A DNA stretch of 64,000 bases from Flavobacterium sp. TAB 87 (GTDB lineage: Bacteria > Bacteroidota > Bacteroidia > Flavobacteriales > Flavobacteriaceae). The stretch covers positions 1-64,000 of the forward strand of contig NZ_LLWK01000037.1 of assembly GCF_001529295.1 (NCBI RefSeq). The letters run 5' to 3'. A model generated the notes under the pieces. The model saw only the letters and a list, made by a program, of their open reading frames with translations, was not told where the DNA came from and made no database searches. Position 1 is the first letter of the stretch. Every line of letters begins with the position of its first letter. This document shows positions 52,645 through 60,105 of the stretch, piece after piece. Made by a program: the position numbers and the translations under genes.

Positions 52645-52707
52645 CGTTCCTAAAAAAATTGATAACAAACAAATATTTAATACCAAACCCCATCTAACCT
52701 ACATTTT

Positions 52708-53172
52708 ATGACTCTTAGAAAATTACTTTTTTCACTTCTTATTTTAGTGGCTACTTCTACTTTTGCACAAATCAAAGTCGATCAAATCGAAGTGAACAAT
52801 AAAACACGCTTTATTACTACAGTTATTGGATATCCTATTTCGGGCACGTATCTTTTTAACAATAAAAAAGAACCTGTAATTCAACTTAACGAAAATGGAA
52901 GTGGAATCTTTCAGTTGCACGACAAACCACAAACTGCTATGACTTGGGGAATTGAATGTTCAAACATCGGTATTCCGCATATCACCGAAGGATTTAATAG
53001 TGCCGTCTATCCGCTTTGGTACAAAAATGATGGAGAAGACAATTGGAATGAGGTGCAATATTCGATACATTTTAGTAAGATGAAAATGTTTATCTTGGGA
53101 GAACGGGTAAAAAGCTACACAGAAGAAGAGTTGAACGCAAATACAGCGAACCTAAAAAACAAATTAAAGTAG
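52708..53172 (+). CDS. Hypothetical secreted protein, 154 aa
   Basis: A signal peptide (MTLRKLLFSLLILVATSTFA, then QIK) is followed by a small beta-rich mature domain: IEVNNKTRFITTVIGYPISGTYLFNNKKEPVIQLNENGSGIFQLHDKPQTAMTWGIECSNIGIPHITEGFNSAVYPLWYKNDGEDNWNEVQYSIHFSKMKMFILGERVKSYTEEE. No named family recognised. The Cys (WGIECSN) is single, so no disulfide is expected. Periplasmic or outside location. Its own promoter box is visible. Confidence 0.72.
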   Translation: MTLRKLLFSLLILVATSTFAQIKVDQIEVNNKTRFITTVIGYPISGTYLFNNKKEPVIQLNENGSGIFQLHDKPQTAMTWGIECSNIGIPHITEGFNSAVYPLWYKNDGEDNWNEVQYSIHFSKMKMFILGERVKSYTEEELNANTANLKNKLK

Positions 53173-53347
53173 CAATATGATTTAAAAAACCTTCAGAATT
53201 TTATCTCATCAACAAATAATTAACTTTAAATTCGATAGTTTTTGGTGCTTTTTGCCAATGCCGCTAAATTTTTCTTTTTATTGTTAGAAAAATAACAATT
53301 ATCGTTAATTTTATTTAATTTGCAATCCAAATCTAATACTTCATGCT

Positions 53348-55126
53348 ATGGTTACAATTACAAGACTTTTTGATTTCCCATATTATCAAAAAGAAAAATA
53401 CAACAAACAAGACGCCTTAGTAACCAAACAGAATGGAGTTTGGGAGAAAACATCTACCGACGAATATATTGCAAAAGCAAACGCTATATCTAGAGGTTTG
53501 CTTAAAATGGGCGTGCAAAAAGATCAAAAAATTGCTTTAATTACCTCAAATAACAGAACTGAATGGCATATTATGGACATTGGAGTGCTTCAAACAGGAG
53601 CGCAAACGGTGCCGATTTATCCAACAATTTCTGCCGACGATTACGAATACATTTTAAATCATAGCGAAAGTTCGTATGTATTTGTTTCTGATGAAGAAGT
53701 GTTTAACAAAGTGATGGAAATTAAAGACAAAGTTTCTTCTTTAAAAGAAGTTTATTCCTTTAACAAAATTGCTGGTTGTAAAAACTGGACAGAAGTAGTA
53801 GACTTAGGTAAAGATGAGAGCAACCAACCAGAAGTAGAAGCATTGAAAGACAGTATTAAAACTGATGATATGGCTACTATTATTTATACTTCTGGAACAA
53901 CAGGACGCCCAAAAGGTGTCATGTTGTCGCACCAAAATATCGTTAGTAATGTACTAAATAGCGCCACTAGAATTCCGTTTGAAGCTGGTAATAGTGTCGC
54001 ATTGAGTTTCTTACCTATTTGTCATATTTTTGAACGCATGATTTTATATTTATACCAATATTATGGTGTATCTGTTTATTTTGGTGAATCTATCGAAAAG
54101 ATTAGCGACAACTTAAAAGAAGTTCGTCCGACTGTGATGACAGCAGTACCGAGACTTTTAGAAAAAGTATACGACAAAATATATACGAAAGGAGCTGAGT
54201 TAACTGGTATCAAGAAAAAATTGTTTTTTTGGGCTATCGACTTAGGATTAAGATATGAACCGTACGGAGCAAATGGTGCTTGGTACGAATTTCAACTTTC
54301 CATTGCCCGTAAACTTATTTTCAGTAAATGGAAAGAAGGTTTGGGTGGAAACCTAGATTTAATGGTCTCTGGTAGTGCCGCTTTGCAAACTCGTTTGTCT
54401 CGCGTTTTTGCTGCAGCCGAAATTCCAGTTATGGAGGGCTACGGTTTATCTGAAACTTCTCCAGTAATTGCGGTAAACGATCAAAGGAACAAAGGTTTTA
54501 GAGTGGGAACCGTTGGTAAAATTATTCCGAATGTAGAAGTTAAAATTGCTGCTGATGGAGAAATTTTATGCAAAGGACCAAACGTCATGTTGGGCTACTT
54601 TAAAGACCCCGAAAAAACTGCTGAAGCAATTATAGACGGCTACTTTCACACGGGAGACATAGGAGAAATAGATAAAGATGGTTTCTTAAAAATTACCGAT
54701 CGTAAAAAGGAAATGTTTAAAACTTCGGGTGGGAAATATATTGCGCCTCAGATGATTGAAAATATGATGAAACAATCTCGTTTCATTGAGCAAATTATGG
54801 TTATTGGTGAAGGTGAAAAAATGCCAGCGGCTTTTATTCAACCTAATTTTGAGTTCGTAAAAGAATGGGCTAAAATTCATAAAATTCAAGTGGGTAAAAC
54901 CAATGAAGAAATAGTTACGAATGAAAAAGTTATCGAACGAATTCAAGAAGAAATCAACGAAATAAATAAAAAATTCGGACATTGGGAGCAAGTAAAACGT
55001 TTTGAATTAACACCAGATGTTTGGTCTATTGAAGGCGGTCACTTGACTCCTACTTTAAAATTGAAGCGTAAAATCGTAAAAGAAATCTACAAGGGGCTGT
55101 ATGACAAAATTTACATTCATAATTAA
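53348..55126 (+). CDS. Long-chain fatty acid--CoA ligase (AMP-forming)
   Basis: A 592-aa AMP-dependent synthetase of the FadD15/long-chain type. The A3-like P-loop is TIIYTSGTTGRPKGVMLSHQN. Further motifs are LPICHIFERMI, VPRLLEKVYDKI, VSGSAALQTRLSRVF, GYGLSETSPVIAVN, GYFHTGDIGEIDKDGFLKITDRKKEMFKTSGGKYIAPQMIE, and a C-terminal LTPTLKLKRKIV with the catalytic Lys. It activates fatty acids as acyl-CoA. It has its own terminator and lies just upstream of a MarR-controlled fad cluster, with which it probably works. Confidence 0.93.
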   Translation: MVTITRLFDFPYYQKEKYNKQDALVTKQNGVWEKTSTDEYIAKANAISRGLLKMGVQKDQKIALITSNNRTEWHIMDIGVLQTGAQTVPIYPTISADDYEYILNHSESSYVFVSDEEVFNKVMEIKDKVSSLKEVYSFNKIAGCKNWTEVVDLGKDESNQPEVEALKDSIKTDDMATIIYTSGTTGRPKGVMLSHQNIVSNVLNSATRIPFEAGNSVALSFLPICHIFERMILYLYQYYGVSVYFGESIEKISDNLKEVRPTVMTAVPRLLEKVYDKIYTKGAELTGIKKKLFFWAIDLGLRYEPYGANGAWYEFQLSIARKLIFSKWKEGLGGNLDLMVSGSAALQTRLSRVFAAAEIPVMEGYGLSETSPVIAVNDQRNKGFRVGTVGKIIPNVEVKIAADGEILCKGPNVMLGYFKDPEKTAEAIIDGYFHTGDIGEIDKDGFLKITDRKKEMFKTSGGKYIAPQMIENMMKQSRFIEQIMVIGEGEKMPAAFIQPNFEFVKEWAKIHKIQVGKTNEEIVTNEKVIERIQEEINEINKKFGHWEQVKRFELTPDVWSIEGGHLTPTLKLKRKIVKEIYKGLYDKIYIHN

Positions 55127-55150
55127 AAGTACTTGTTTGATATTAATACA

Positions 55151-55183
55151 AAAGGCTGTCCTATAAAGACAGCCTTTTTTTTT
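55151..55183 (+). terminator. Terminator after the acyl-CoA ligase
   Basis: AAAGGCTGTC (55151-55160) pairs with GACAGCCTTT (55168-55177), loop CTATAAA, followed by a T run. Confidence 0.92.
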
Positions 55184-55401
55184 ATGCCTACATTTTTTTG
55201 GGAGAGAAGCAATTTTAAAAAATAATCATGCAACTTCTTAAAAATAGATTTAACAATTATCTAACTGCAGGAATGCTCGTTAATCGAAAAATAAATGCTA
55301 AATTTCACTAAATTTCACACTTAAAATATTGAAAATCATTTTTTTTTCAACAAAACAAAAATTTTAAGTATTTTTATTATGCACGCATAGTATTTATTTA
55401 G

Positions 55402-55409
55402 TATATTTG
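55402..55409 (+). promoter_or_regulatory. -7 promoter box of the MarR/fad operon
   Basis: TATATTTG matches TAnnTTTG, ~90 bp upstream of the MarR start; no clear -33 TTG. Confidence 0.45.
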
Positions 55410-55499
55410 AAATCGATATAGTTGTTTAAGCACTATAACGATCAAATAAGGTATAAACGAGTCCTTAAATTGTAATACCTAACGATAATACGTGCATAG

Positions 55500-55964
55500 A
55501 TGAAAGAAAAAACAATAGACTATATACTGAGAGCAACTTGGCAAGCAGTTTCCCGGATGTACAATGAAGAAGCTTCAAAGTATGAAGCAACTATGGCCAC
55601 AGGATTTGCATTGTTAAGTATTGACAAAGAAGTTGGGACACCTTCAACTGCCCTTGGACCACGCATGGGAATGGAAGCAACTAGTTTAACACGGACGTTA
55701 AAATCAATGGAAGACAAAGGTTTAATTGTACGTAAAAAAAATCCAACAGACGGAAGAGGTGTTTTAATATACTTAACGGAATTTGGAAAAGAAAAAAGAG
55801 AGTTATCTAAAAATACAGTTCTAAAATTTAATGAAACCATCAAACAAAATGTATCTCCTGAAAAATTGGAGCATTTTTTTGAAGTAGCAGAAATTATAAA
55901 TGAACTGATCGCAGAGAAAAATATATTTACTCAGAAAGACAACGAAAGTGCCGCAATTGAATAA
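55500..55964 (+). CDS. MarR family transcriptional regulator
   Basis: A 154-aa protein. The winged-helix core reads ATMATGFALLSIDKEVGTPSTALGPRMGMEATSLTRTLKSMEDKGLIVRKKNPTDGRGVLIYLTEFGKEKRE, with the recognition helix at EATSLTRTLKSMEDKGL and the wing at KNPTDGRGVLIYLT, the typical MarR DxR motif. N- and C-terminal helices form the dimer interface. It is the first gene of the beta-oxidation locus, 47 bp before fadJ, and most likely senses an acyl-CoA or fatty acid to control it. Confidence 0.9.
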   Translation: MKEKTIDYILRATWQAVSRMYNEEASKYEATMATGFALLSIDKEVGTPSTALGPRMGMEATSLTRTLKSMEDKGLIVRKKNPTDGRGVLIYLTEFGKEKRELSKNTVLKFNETIKQNVSPEKLEHFFEVAEIINELIAEKNIFTQKDNESAAIE

Positions 55965-56011
55965 AATTGAGTAAAGCACTTTTTCCAATACAAAAAAATT
56001 AAAAAATACTT

Positions 56012-58402
56012 ATGAAACGCACAATTAAAAAAGTTGCCGTAGTAGGATCCGGAATCATGGGTTCAGGAATCGCTTGCCATTTTGCAAACATTGGTGTGGA
56101 AGTTTTATTATTAGACATTATTCCGCGCGAATTAACAGATGCTGAAACTAAAAAAGGATTAACATTAGAAGATAAAGTAGTTCGCAATCGTTTAGTGAAT
56201 GACCATTTAATGACGGCCTTAAAATCGAAGCCCTCTCCTATTTACAGTCAAAAATTTGCAAGCAGAATTACTACTGGAAATACAACTGATGACATGGCAA
56301 AGATTGCTGGTGTAGATTGGATTATTGAAGTAGTAGTTGAGCGATTGGATATTAAAAAATTGGTTTTTGACCAAATTGAGCAGTTCCGCAAGCCTGGAAC
56401 CTTAATTACTTCAAATACTTCGGGAATTCCGATTCATTTTATGAGCGAAGGAAGAAGCGAAGATTTTCAAAAACACTTCTGCGGAACTCACTTTTTTAAC
56501 CCAGCACGTTACTTAAAATTATTCGAAATAATTCCCGGACCACAAACTGCAACTGGAGTACTGGACTTTCTTACCATATACGGTGAAAAATTCTTAGGAA
56601 AAACGTCGGTTGTGGCTAAAGATACTCCAGCTTTTATTGGAAATAGAATTGGTATTTACGGCATTCAGAGTTTGTTTCATTTGGTAAAAGAGATGGGATT
56701 AACGATTGAAGAAGTGGATAAATTGACTGGTCCAGTAATTGGTCGACCAAAATCGGCTACTTTCCGTACGGTTGATGTGGTAGGTTTAGATACTTTGGTA
56801 CATGTTGCCAACGGTATTTACGAAAACTGTCCGAACGACGAGCAACACGACTTATTTAAACTTCCTGATTTTGTAAACAAAATGATGGAAAATAAATGGT
56901 TGGGTAGTAAAAGCGGACAAGGTTTTTATAAAAAAGAAGGAAAAGAAATTCTTACCCTAGACTTAGATACTCTAGAATACCGTTCGGCTAAAAAAGCTTC
57001 TTTTGCAACTTTAGAATTAACTAAAACTATTGATAAACCAATTGATCGTTTTAAAGTTTTGGTTACTGGAAAAGACAAAGCAGGTGAATTTTACCGCAAG
57101 AGCTTCGCTGGAATGTTTGCTTATGTTTCTAATAGAATTCCTGAAATTTCAGACGAGGTATATAAAATTGACGATGCCATGAAAGCTGGTTTTGGATGGG
57201 AAAATGGTCCATTTGAAATCTGGGATGCTATTGGTGTTGAAAAGGGAATAGAAATGATGCAAGCAGAAGGTTTAGAGCCTGCTGTTTGGGTAACTAAAAT
57301 GTTGGCTGCTGGTAATACAAGTTTTTACACCATCAAAGAAGGCGCAACTTATTTTTATAATATTCCTACGAAATTGCAAACTAAAGTTCCGGGACAAGAT
57401 GCATTTATCATCTTGAACAACATTCGCGAAAGTAAAAAAGTGTGGAGCAATAGCGGTGCAATTATACAAGATTTAGGAGATGGAATTTTGAATTTAGAAT
57501 TCCAATCTAAAATGAATACCATTGGTGGCGATGTTTTACAAGCTATTAACAAAGCAATCGATTTATCTGAAAAAGAATACCAAGGTTTGGTCATCGGAAA
57601 TCAAGCAGCCAATTTCTCTGTTGGAGCCAACATTGGAATGATTTTTATGATGGCTGTTGAGCAAGAATATGATGAATTGAATATGGCGATCAAAATGTTC
57701 CAAGACACTATGATGCGCGTTCGTTACTCAGGAATTCCTGTTGTTGTAGCGCCACACGGAATGACCTTTGGTGGTGGTTGCGAAATGAGCTTGCATGCTG
57801 ACAAAGTTATTGCAGCTGCAGAAACGTATATGGGATTAGTTGAATTTGGTGTTGGTGTGATTCCTGGTGGTGGTGGTTCTAAAGAACTAGCATTAAGAGC
57901 GTCTGACTTGTTTCATAAAAATGACGTGGAATTAAACGTTTTGCAAGAGTATTTCTTAACAATTGCAATGGCCAAGGTGTCGACTTCTGGCTATGAAGCT
58001 TTTGACACTGGACTTTTGCAACACGGTAAAGATTTAATTGTGGTTAACAAAGACCGTCAGATCGCTGAAGCTAAAAAGCACGCTTTGATTATGGCTGAAG
58101 CTGGTTACACACAACCAATTCGCAGAACGGATGTAAAGGTTTTAGGAAAACAAGCATTGGGAATGTTCTTAGTAGGAACAGACCAAATGGAAGCTGGAAA
58201 ATACATTTCTGAACATGATAAAAAAATTGCCAATAAACTAGCTTATGTTATGGCTGGTGGCGATTTATCTGAGGCGTCATTTGTTTCTGAGCAATACTTA
58301 TTAGACCTAGAACGTGAAGCTTTCTTGAGTTTGTGTACAGAAAGAAAAACATTAGAAAGAATTCAGCACATGTTAACGAAAGGGAAACCGTTGAGAAATT
58401 AA
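56012..58402 (+). CDS. 3-hydroxyacyl-CoA dehydrogenase / enoyl-CoA hydratase bifunctional protein
   Basis: A 796-aa beta-oxidation enzyme. The order is the reverse of E. coli FadB: a 3-hydroxyacyl-CoA dehydrogenase NAD domain at the N-terminus (AVVGSGIMGSGIACHFA near residue 10), DWIIEVVVERLDIKKLVFDQIE, HFFNPARYLKLFEIIPGP, then the dehydrogenase C-terminal domains and an enoyl-CoA hydratase/isomerase domain from about residue 440 (GLVIGNQAANFSVGANIGMIFMM, GGGCEMSLHADKVIAAAETYMGLVEFGVGVIPGGGGSKELALRA). It hydrates enoyl-CoA and oxidises the 3-hydroxyacyl-CoA. Co-transcribed with thiolase. Confidence 0.93.
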   Translation: MKRTIKKVAVVGSGIMGSGIACHFANIGVEVLLLDIIPRELTDAETKKGLTLEDKVVRNRLVNDHLMTALKSKPSPIYSQKFASRITTGNTTDDMAKIAGVDWIIEVVVERLDIKKLVFDQIEQFRKPGTLITSNTSGIPIHFMSEGRSEDFQKHFCGTHFFNPARYLKLFEIIPGPQTATGVLDFLTIYGEKFLGKTSVVAKDTPAFIGNRIGIYGIQSLFHLVKEMGLTIEEVDKLTGPVIGRPKSATFRTVDVVGLDTLVHVANGIYENCPNDEQHDLFKLPDFVNKMMENKWLGSKSGQGFYKKEGKEILTLDLDTLEYRSAKKASFATLELTKTIDKPIDRFKVLVTGKDKAGEFYRKSFAGMFAYVSNRIPEISDEVYKIDDAMKAGFGWENGPFEIWDAIGVEKGIEMMQAEGLEPAVWVTKMLAAGNTSFYTIKEGATYFYNIPTKLQTKVPGQDAFIILNNIRESKKVWSNSGAIIQDLGDGILNLEFQSKMNTIGGDVLQAINKAIDLSEKEYQGLVIGNQAANFSVGANIGMIFMMAVEQEYDELNMAIKMFQDTMMRVRYSGIPVVVAPHGMTFGGGCEMSLHADKVIAAAETYMGLVEFGVGVIPGGGGSKELALRASDLFHKNDVELNVLQEYFLTIAMAKVSTSGYEAFDTGLLQHGKDLIVVNKDRQIAEAKKHALIMAEAGYTQPIRRTDVKVLGKQALGMFLVGTDQMEAGKYISEHDKKIANKLAYVMAGGDLSEASFVSEQYLLDLEREAFLSLCTERKTLERIQHMLTKGKPLRN

Positions 58403-58461
58403 TTATTTTAAATTATAAATGATGAATTTTAAATGATTTCGTATTACTTAAAATTCAACAA

Positions 58462-58491
58462 AATTTAAAATTTAAAATTCAAAATTTAAAA
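58462..58491 (+). repeat. AT-rich 30-bp repeat, copy 1 (before thiolase)
   Basis: A run of AATTTAAA and AATTCAAA units, identical over 30 bp to the copy at 60066-60095 and inverted relative to 59687-59709. It ends 8 bp before the thiolase start. Tandem-like AT-rich elements of this type flank four-helix-bundle genes in other Bacteroidota. Confidence 0.75.
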
Positions 58492-58499
58492 TAGAAAAA

Positions 58500-59681
58500 A
58501 TGAAAACAGCCTATATAGTAAAAGCATACAGAACAGCCGTGGGTAAAGCACCTAAAGGTGTGTTTAGATTCAAAAGACCTGATGAATTAGCTGCAGAGAC
58601 CATTCAATATATGATGAATGAATTGCCTGATTTTGACAAAACAAGAATTGATGATGTGATGGTGGGTAACGCTATGCCTGAAGCAGAACAAGGTTTGAAT
58701 GTCGCTCGTTTGATCTCGTTAATGGGATTGAAGATTGACGATGTTCCTGGCGTGACTGTAAACCGTTACTGCGCCTCTGGTTTAGAGACTATTGGTATGG
58801 CAACGGCAAAAATTCAATCAGGAATGGCGCATTGTATCATTGCTGGTGGTGCAGAAAGCATGAGTTATATTCCGATGGGTGGTTACAAACCAACACCAGA
58901 TTATAAAGTTGCAAAAGCAGGAAATGAAGATTATTACTGGGGAATGGGTTTAACTGCTGAAGCGGTTGCTACGCAGTATAACGTGTCAAGAGAAGATCAA
59001 GATGAGTTTGCGTTCAACTCTCAAATGAAAGCGTTAAAAGCACAAGCAGATGGTAAATTTGACAAACAAATTGTTCCTATTACTGTAGAGCAAACTTTTA
59101 TCAATGCAAATGGTAAAAAAGAAACCAAATCGTACGTAGTCAGCAAAGACGAAGGTCCGAGATTAGGAACTACGCTTGAAGGTTTAGCTGGATTGCGTGC
59201 CGTATTTGCTGACGGTGGAAGTGTAACTGCTGGTAATTCTTCACAAATGAGTGATGGTGCTGCTTTTGTTTTGGTGATGAGTGAAGAAATGGTAAAAGAA
59301 TTGAATCTTGAACCAATTGCGCGCTTGGTCAACTTTGCATCTTCGGGTGTAGAGCCAAGAATTATGGGTATCGGTCCTGTAAAAGCAATTCCGAAAGTAT
59401 TGAAACAAGCTGGAATGTCTTTGAATGATATCGAATTATTTGAATTGAACGAAGCCTTTGCCTCACAATCTTTAGCTGTTATTCGTGAATTAGGGTTAAA
59501 TCCTGATATCGTAAACGTAAACGGTGGAGCAATTGCGTTAGGACATCCATTAGGATGTACTGGAGCGAAACTTTCGGTTCAATTATTTGATGAAATGAAA
59601 CGCAGAGGAAATAAATACGGAATTGTAACTATGTGCGTAGGAACTGGACAAGGAGCTGCAGGGATTTATGAGGTTCTTTAA
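58500..59681 (+). CDS. Acetyl-CoA C-acyltransferase (thiolase)
   Basis: A 393-aa thiolase with the catalytic set Cys in VNRYCASGLETIGMA, His in GGAIALGHPLGCTGAKLSVQ and the second Cys in IVTMCVGTGQGAAGIYE. GGAESMSYIPMGG and NEAFASQS are further motifs. It cleaves 3-ketoacyl-CoA to acetyl-CoA and a shortened acyl-CoA. Its place after the dehydrogenase/hydratase and before an acyl-CoA dehydrogenase shows a complete beta-oxidation set. It is bracketed by inverted AT-rich repeats. Confidence 0.95.
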   Translation: MKTAYIVKAYRTAVGKAPKGVFRFKRPDELAAETIQYMMNELPDFDKTRIDDVMVGNAMPEAEQGLNVARLISLMGLKIDDVPGVTVNRYCASGLETIGMATAKIQSGMAHCIIAGGAESMSYIPMGGYKPTPDYKVAKAGNEDYYWGMGLTAEAVATQYNVSREDQDEFAFNSQMKALKAQADGKFDKQIVPITVEQTFINANGKKETKSYVVSKDEGPRLGTTLEGLAGLRAVFADGGSVTAGNSSQMSDGAAFVLVMSEEMVKELNLEPIARLVNFASSGVEPRIMGIGPVKAIPKVLKQAGMSLNDIELFELNEAFASQSLAVIRELGLNPDIVNVNGGAIALGHPLGCTGAKLSVQLFDEMKRRGNKYGIVTMCVGTGQGAAGIYEVL

Positions 59682-59686
59682 AATTA

Positions 59687-59709
59687 TTTTGAATTTTAAA
59701 TTTTAAATT
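59687..59709 (-). repeat. AT-rich repeat, inverted copy 2 (before the four-helix-bundle gene)
   Basis: These 23 bp are the exact reverse complement of 60066-60088 and of the first 23 bp of the copy at 58462. It begins 5 bp after the thiolase stop and ends 10 bp before the four-helix-bundle start. Confidence 0.8.
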
Positions 59710-59719
59710 TCAAATTAAG

Positions 59720-60067
59720 ATGAAGGAAAACATAATTGCTACAAAGACATTTGATTTTGCACTTTCAATTGTAAATCTTTTTATTCTTCTTAAAAAGGAA
59801 AATGAATTTATAATCTCAAAGCAAATTTTAAGATCAGCAACAAGTATTGGTGCCAATGTCGAAGAAGCTATCGCTGCTCAATCGAGAAACGATTTTATTC
59901 ATAAAATGTCAATTGCTTCCAAAGAAGCACGAGAAACAAAATACTGGTTACGACTTTTAGATAAATCTGAACTTACATCAATTGAAATGAATATATATAT
60001 TATTGAAATTGAACATATTATAAATATTATTACCAAAATAATTAAAACATCACAAGAGTCCAAATAA
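59720..60067 (+). CDS. Four-helix-bundle protein (TIGR02436 / 23S rRNA intervening-sequence type)
   Basis: A 115-aa all-helical protein: TKTFDFALSIVNLFILLKKENEFIISKQILRSATSIGANVEEAIAAQSRNDFIHKMSIASKEARETKYWLRLLDKSELTSIEMNIYIIEIEHIINIITKII. The ILRSATSIGANVEEA...RNDFIHKMSIASKEARETKYWLRLL signature defines the four-helix-bundle family, also known from 23S rRNA intervening sequences. It has no evident role in beta-oxidation and appears inserted between thiolase and acyl-CoA dehydrogenase; flanking inverted repeats of 23 bp match on both sides. Function unknown; homologues are often near repeats and thought to travel with them. Confidence 0.92.
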   Translation: MKENIIATKTFDFALSIVNLFILLKKENEFIISKQILRSATSIGANVEEAIAAQSRNDFIHKMSIASKEARETKYWLRLLDKSELTSIEMNIYIIEIEHIINIITKIIKTSQESK

Positions 60068-60095
60068 TTTAAAATTTAAAATTCAAAATTTAAAA
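60066..60095 (+). repeat. AT-rich 30-bp repeat, copy 3 (after the four-helix-bundle gene)
   Basis: Identical over 30 bp to copy 1 at 58462-58491, and its first 23 bp are the reverse complement of copy 2. It overlaps the four-helix-bundle stop codon and ends 10 bp before the acyl-CoA dehydrogenase start. Confidence 0.8.
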
Positions 60096-60105
60096 AAATA
60101 AGGCA

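Larger units (their letters stand above)
52319..52707. other. Divergent intergenic region with an orphan terminator-like hairpin
   Basis: 389 bp between divergent genes. It contains a terminator-like hairpin (52523-52555) with no gene ending before it, and a TAGATTTG promoter box (52637-52644). No coding frame was found. Confidence 0.55.
55127..55499. other. Regulatory region in front of the fad locus
   Basis: 373 bp between the ligase and the MarR gene. It holds the ligase terminator, two CTAAATTTCA direct repeats (near 55300), a TATATTTG -7 box (55402-55409), and similar pieces ATGCACGCATAG and ATACGTGCATAG on either side of that box (near 55379 and 55487), possible operators. Confidence 0.5.

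Noticed and set aside
58381..58500. CRISPR-like or tandem array in the AT-rich stretch before thiolase
   Set aside because: The repeats are short overlapping AAATTT units without regular spacers; they form part of the inverted-repeat set, not an array.
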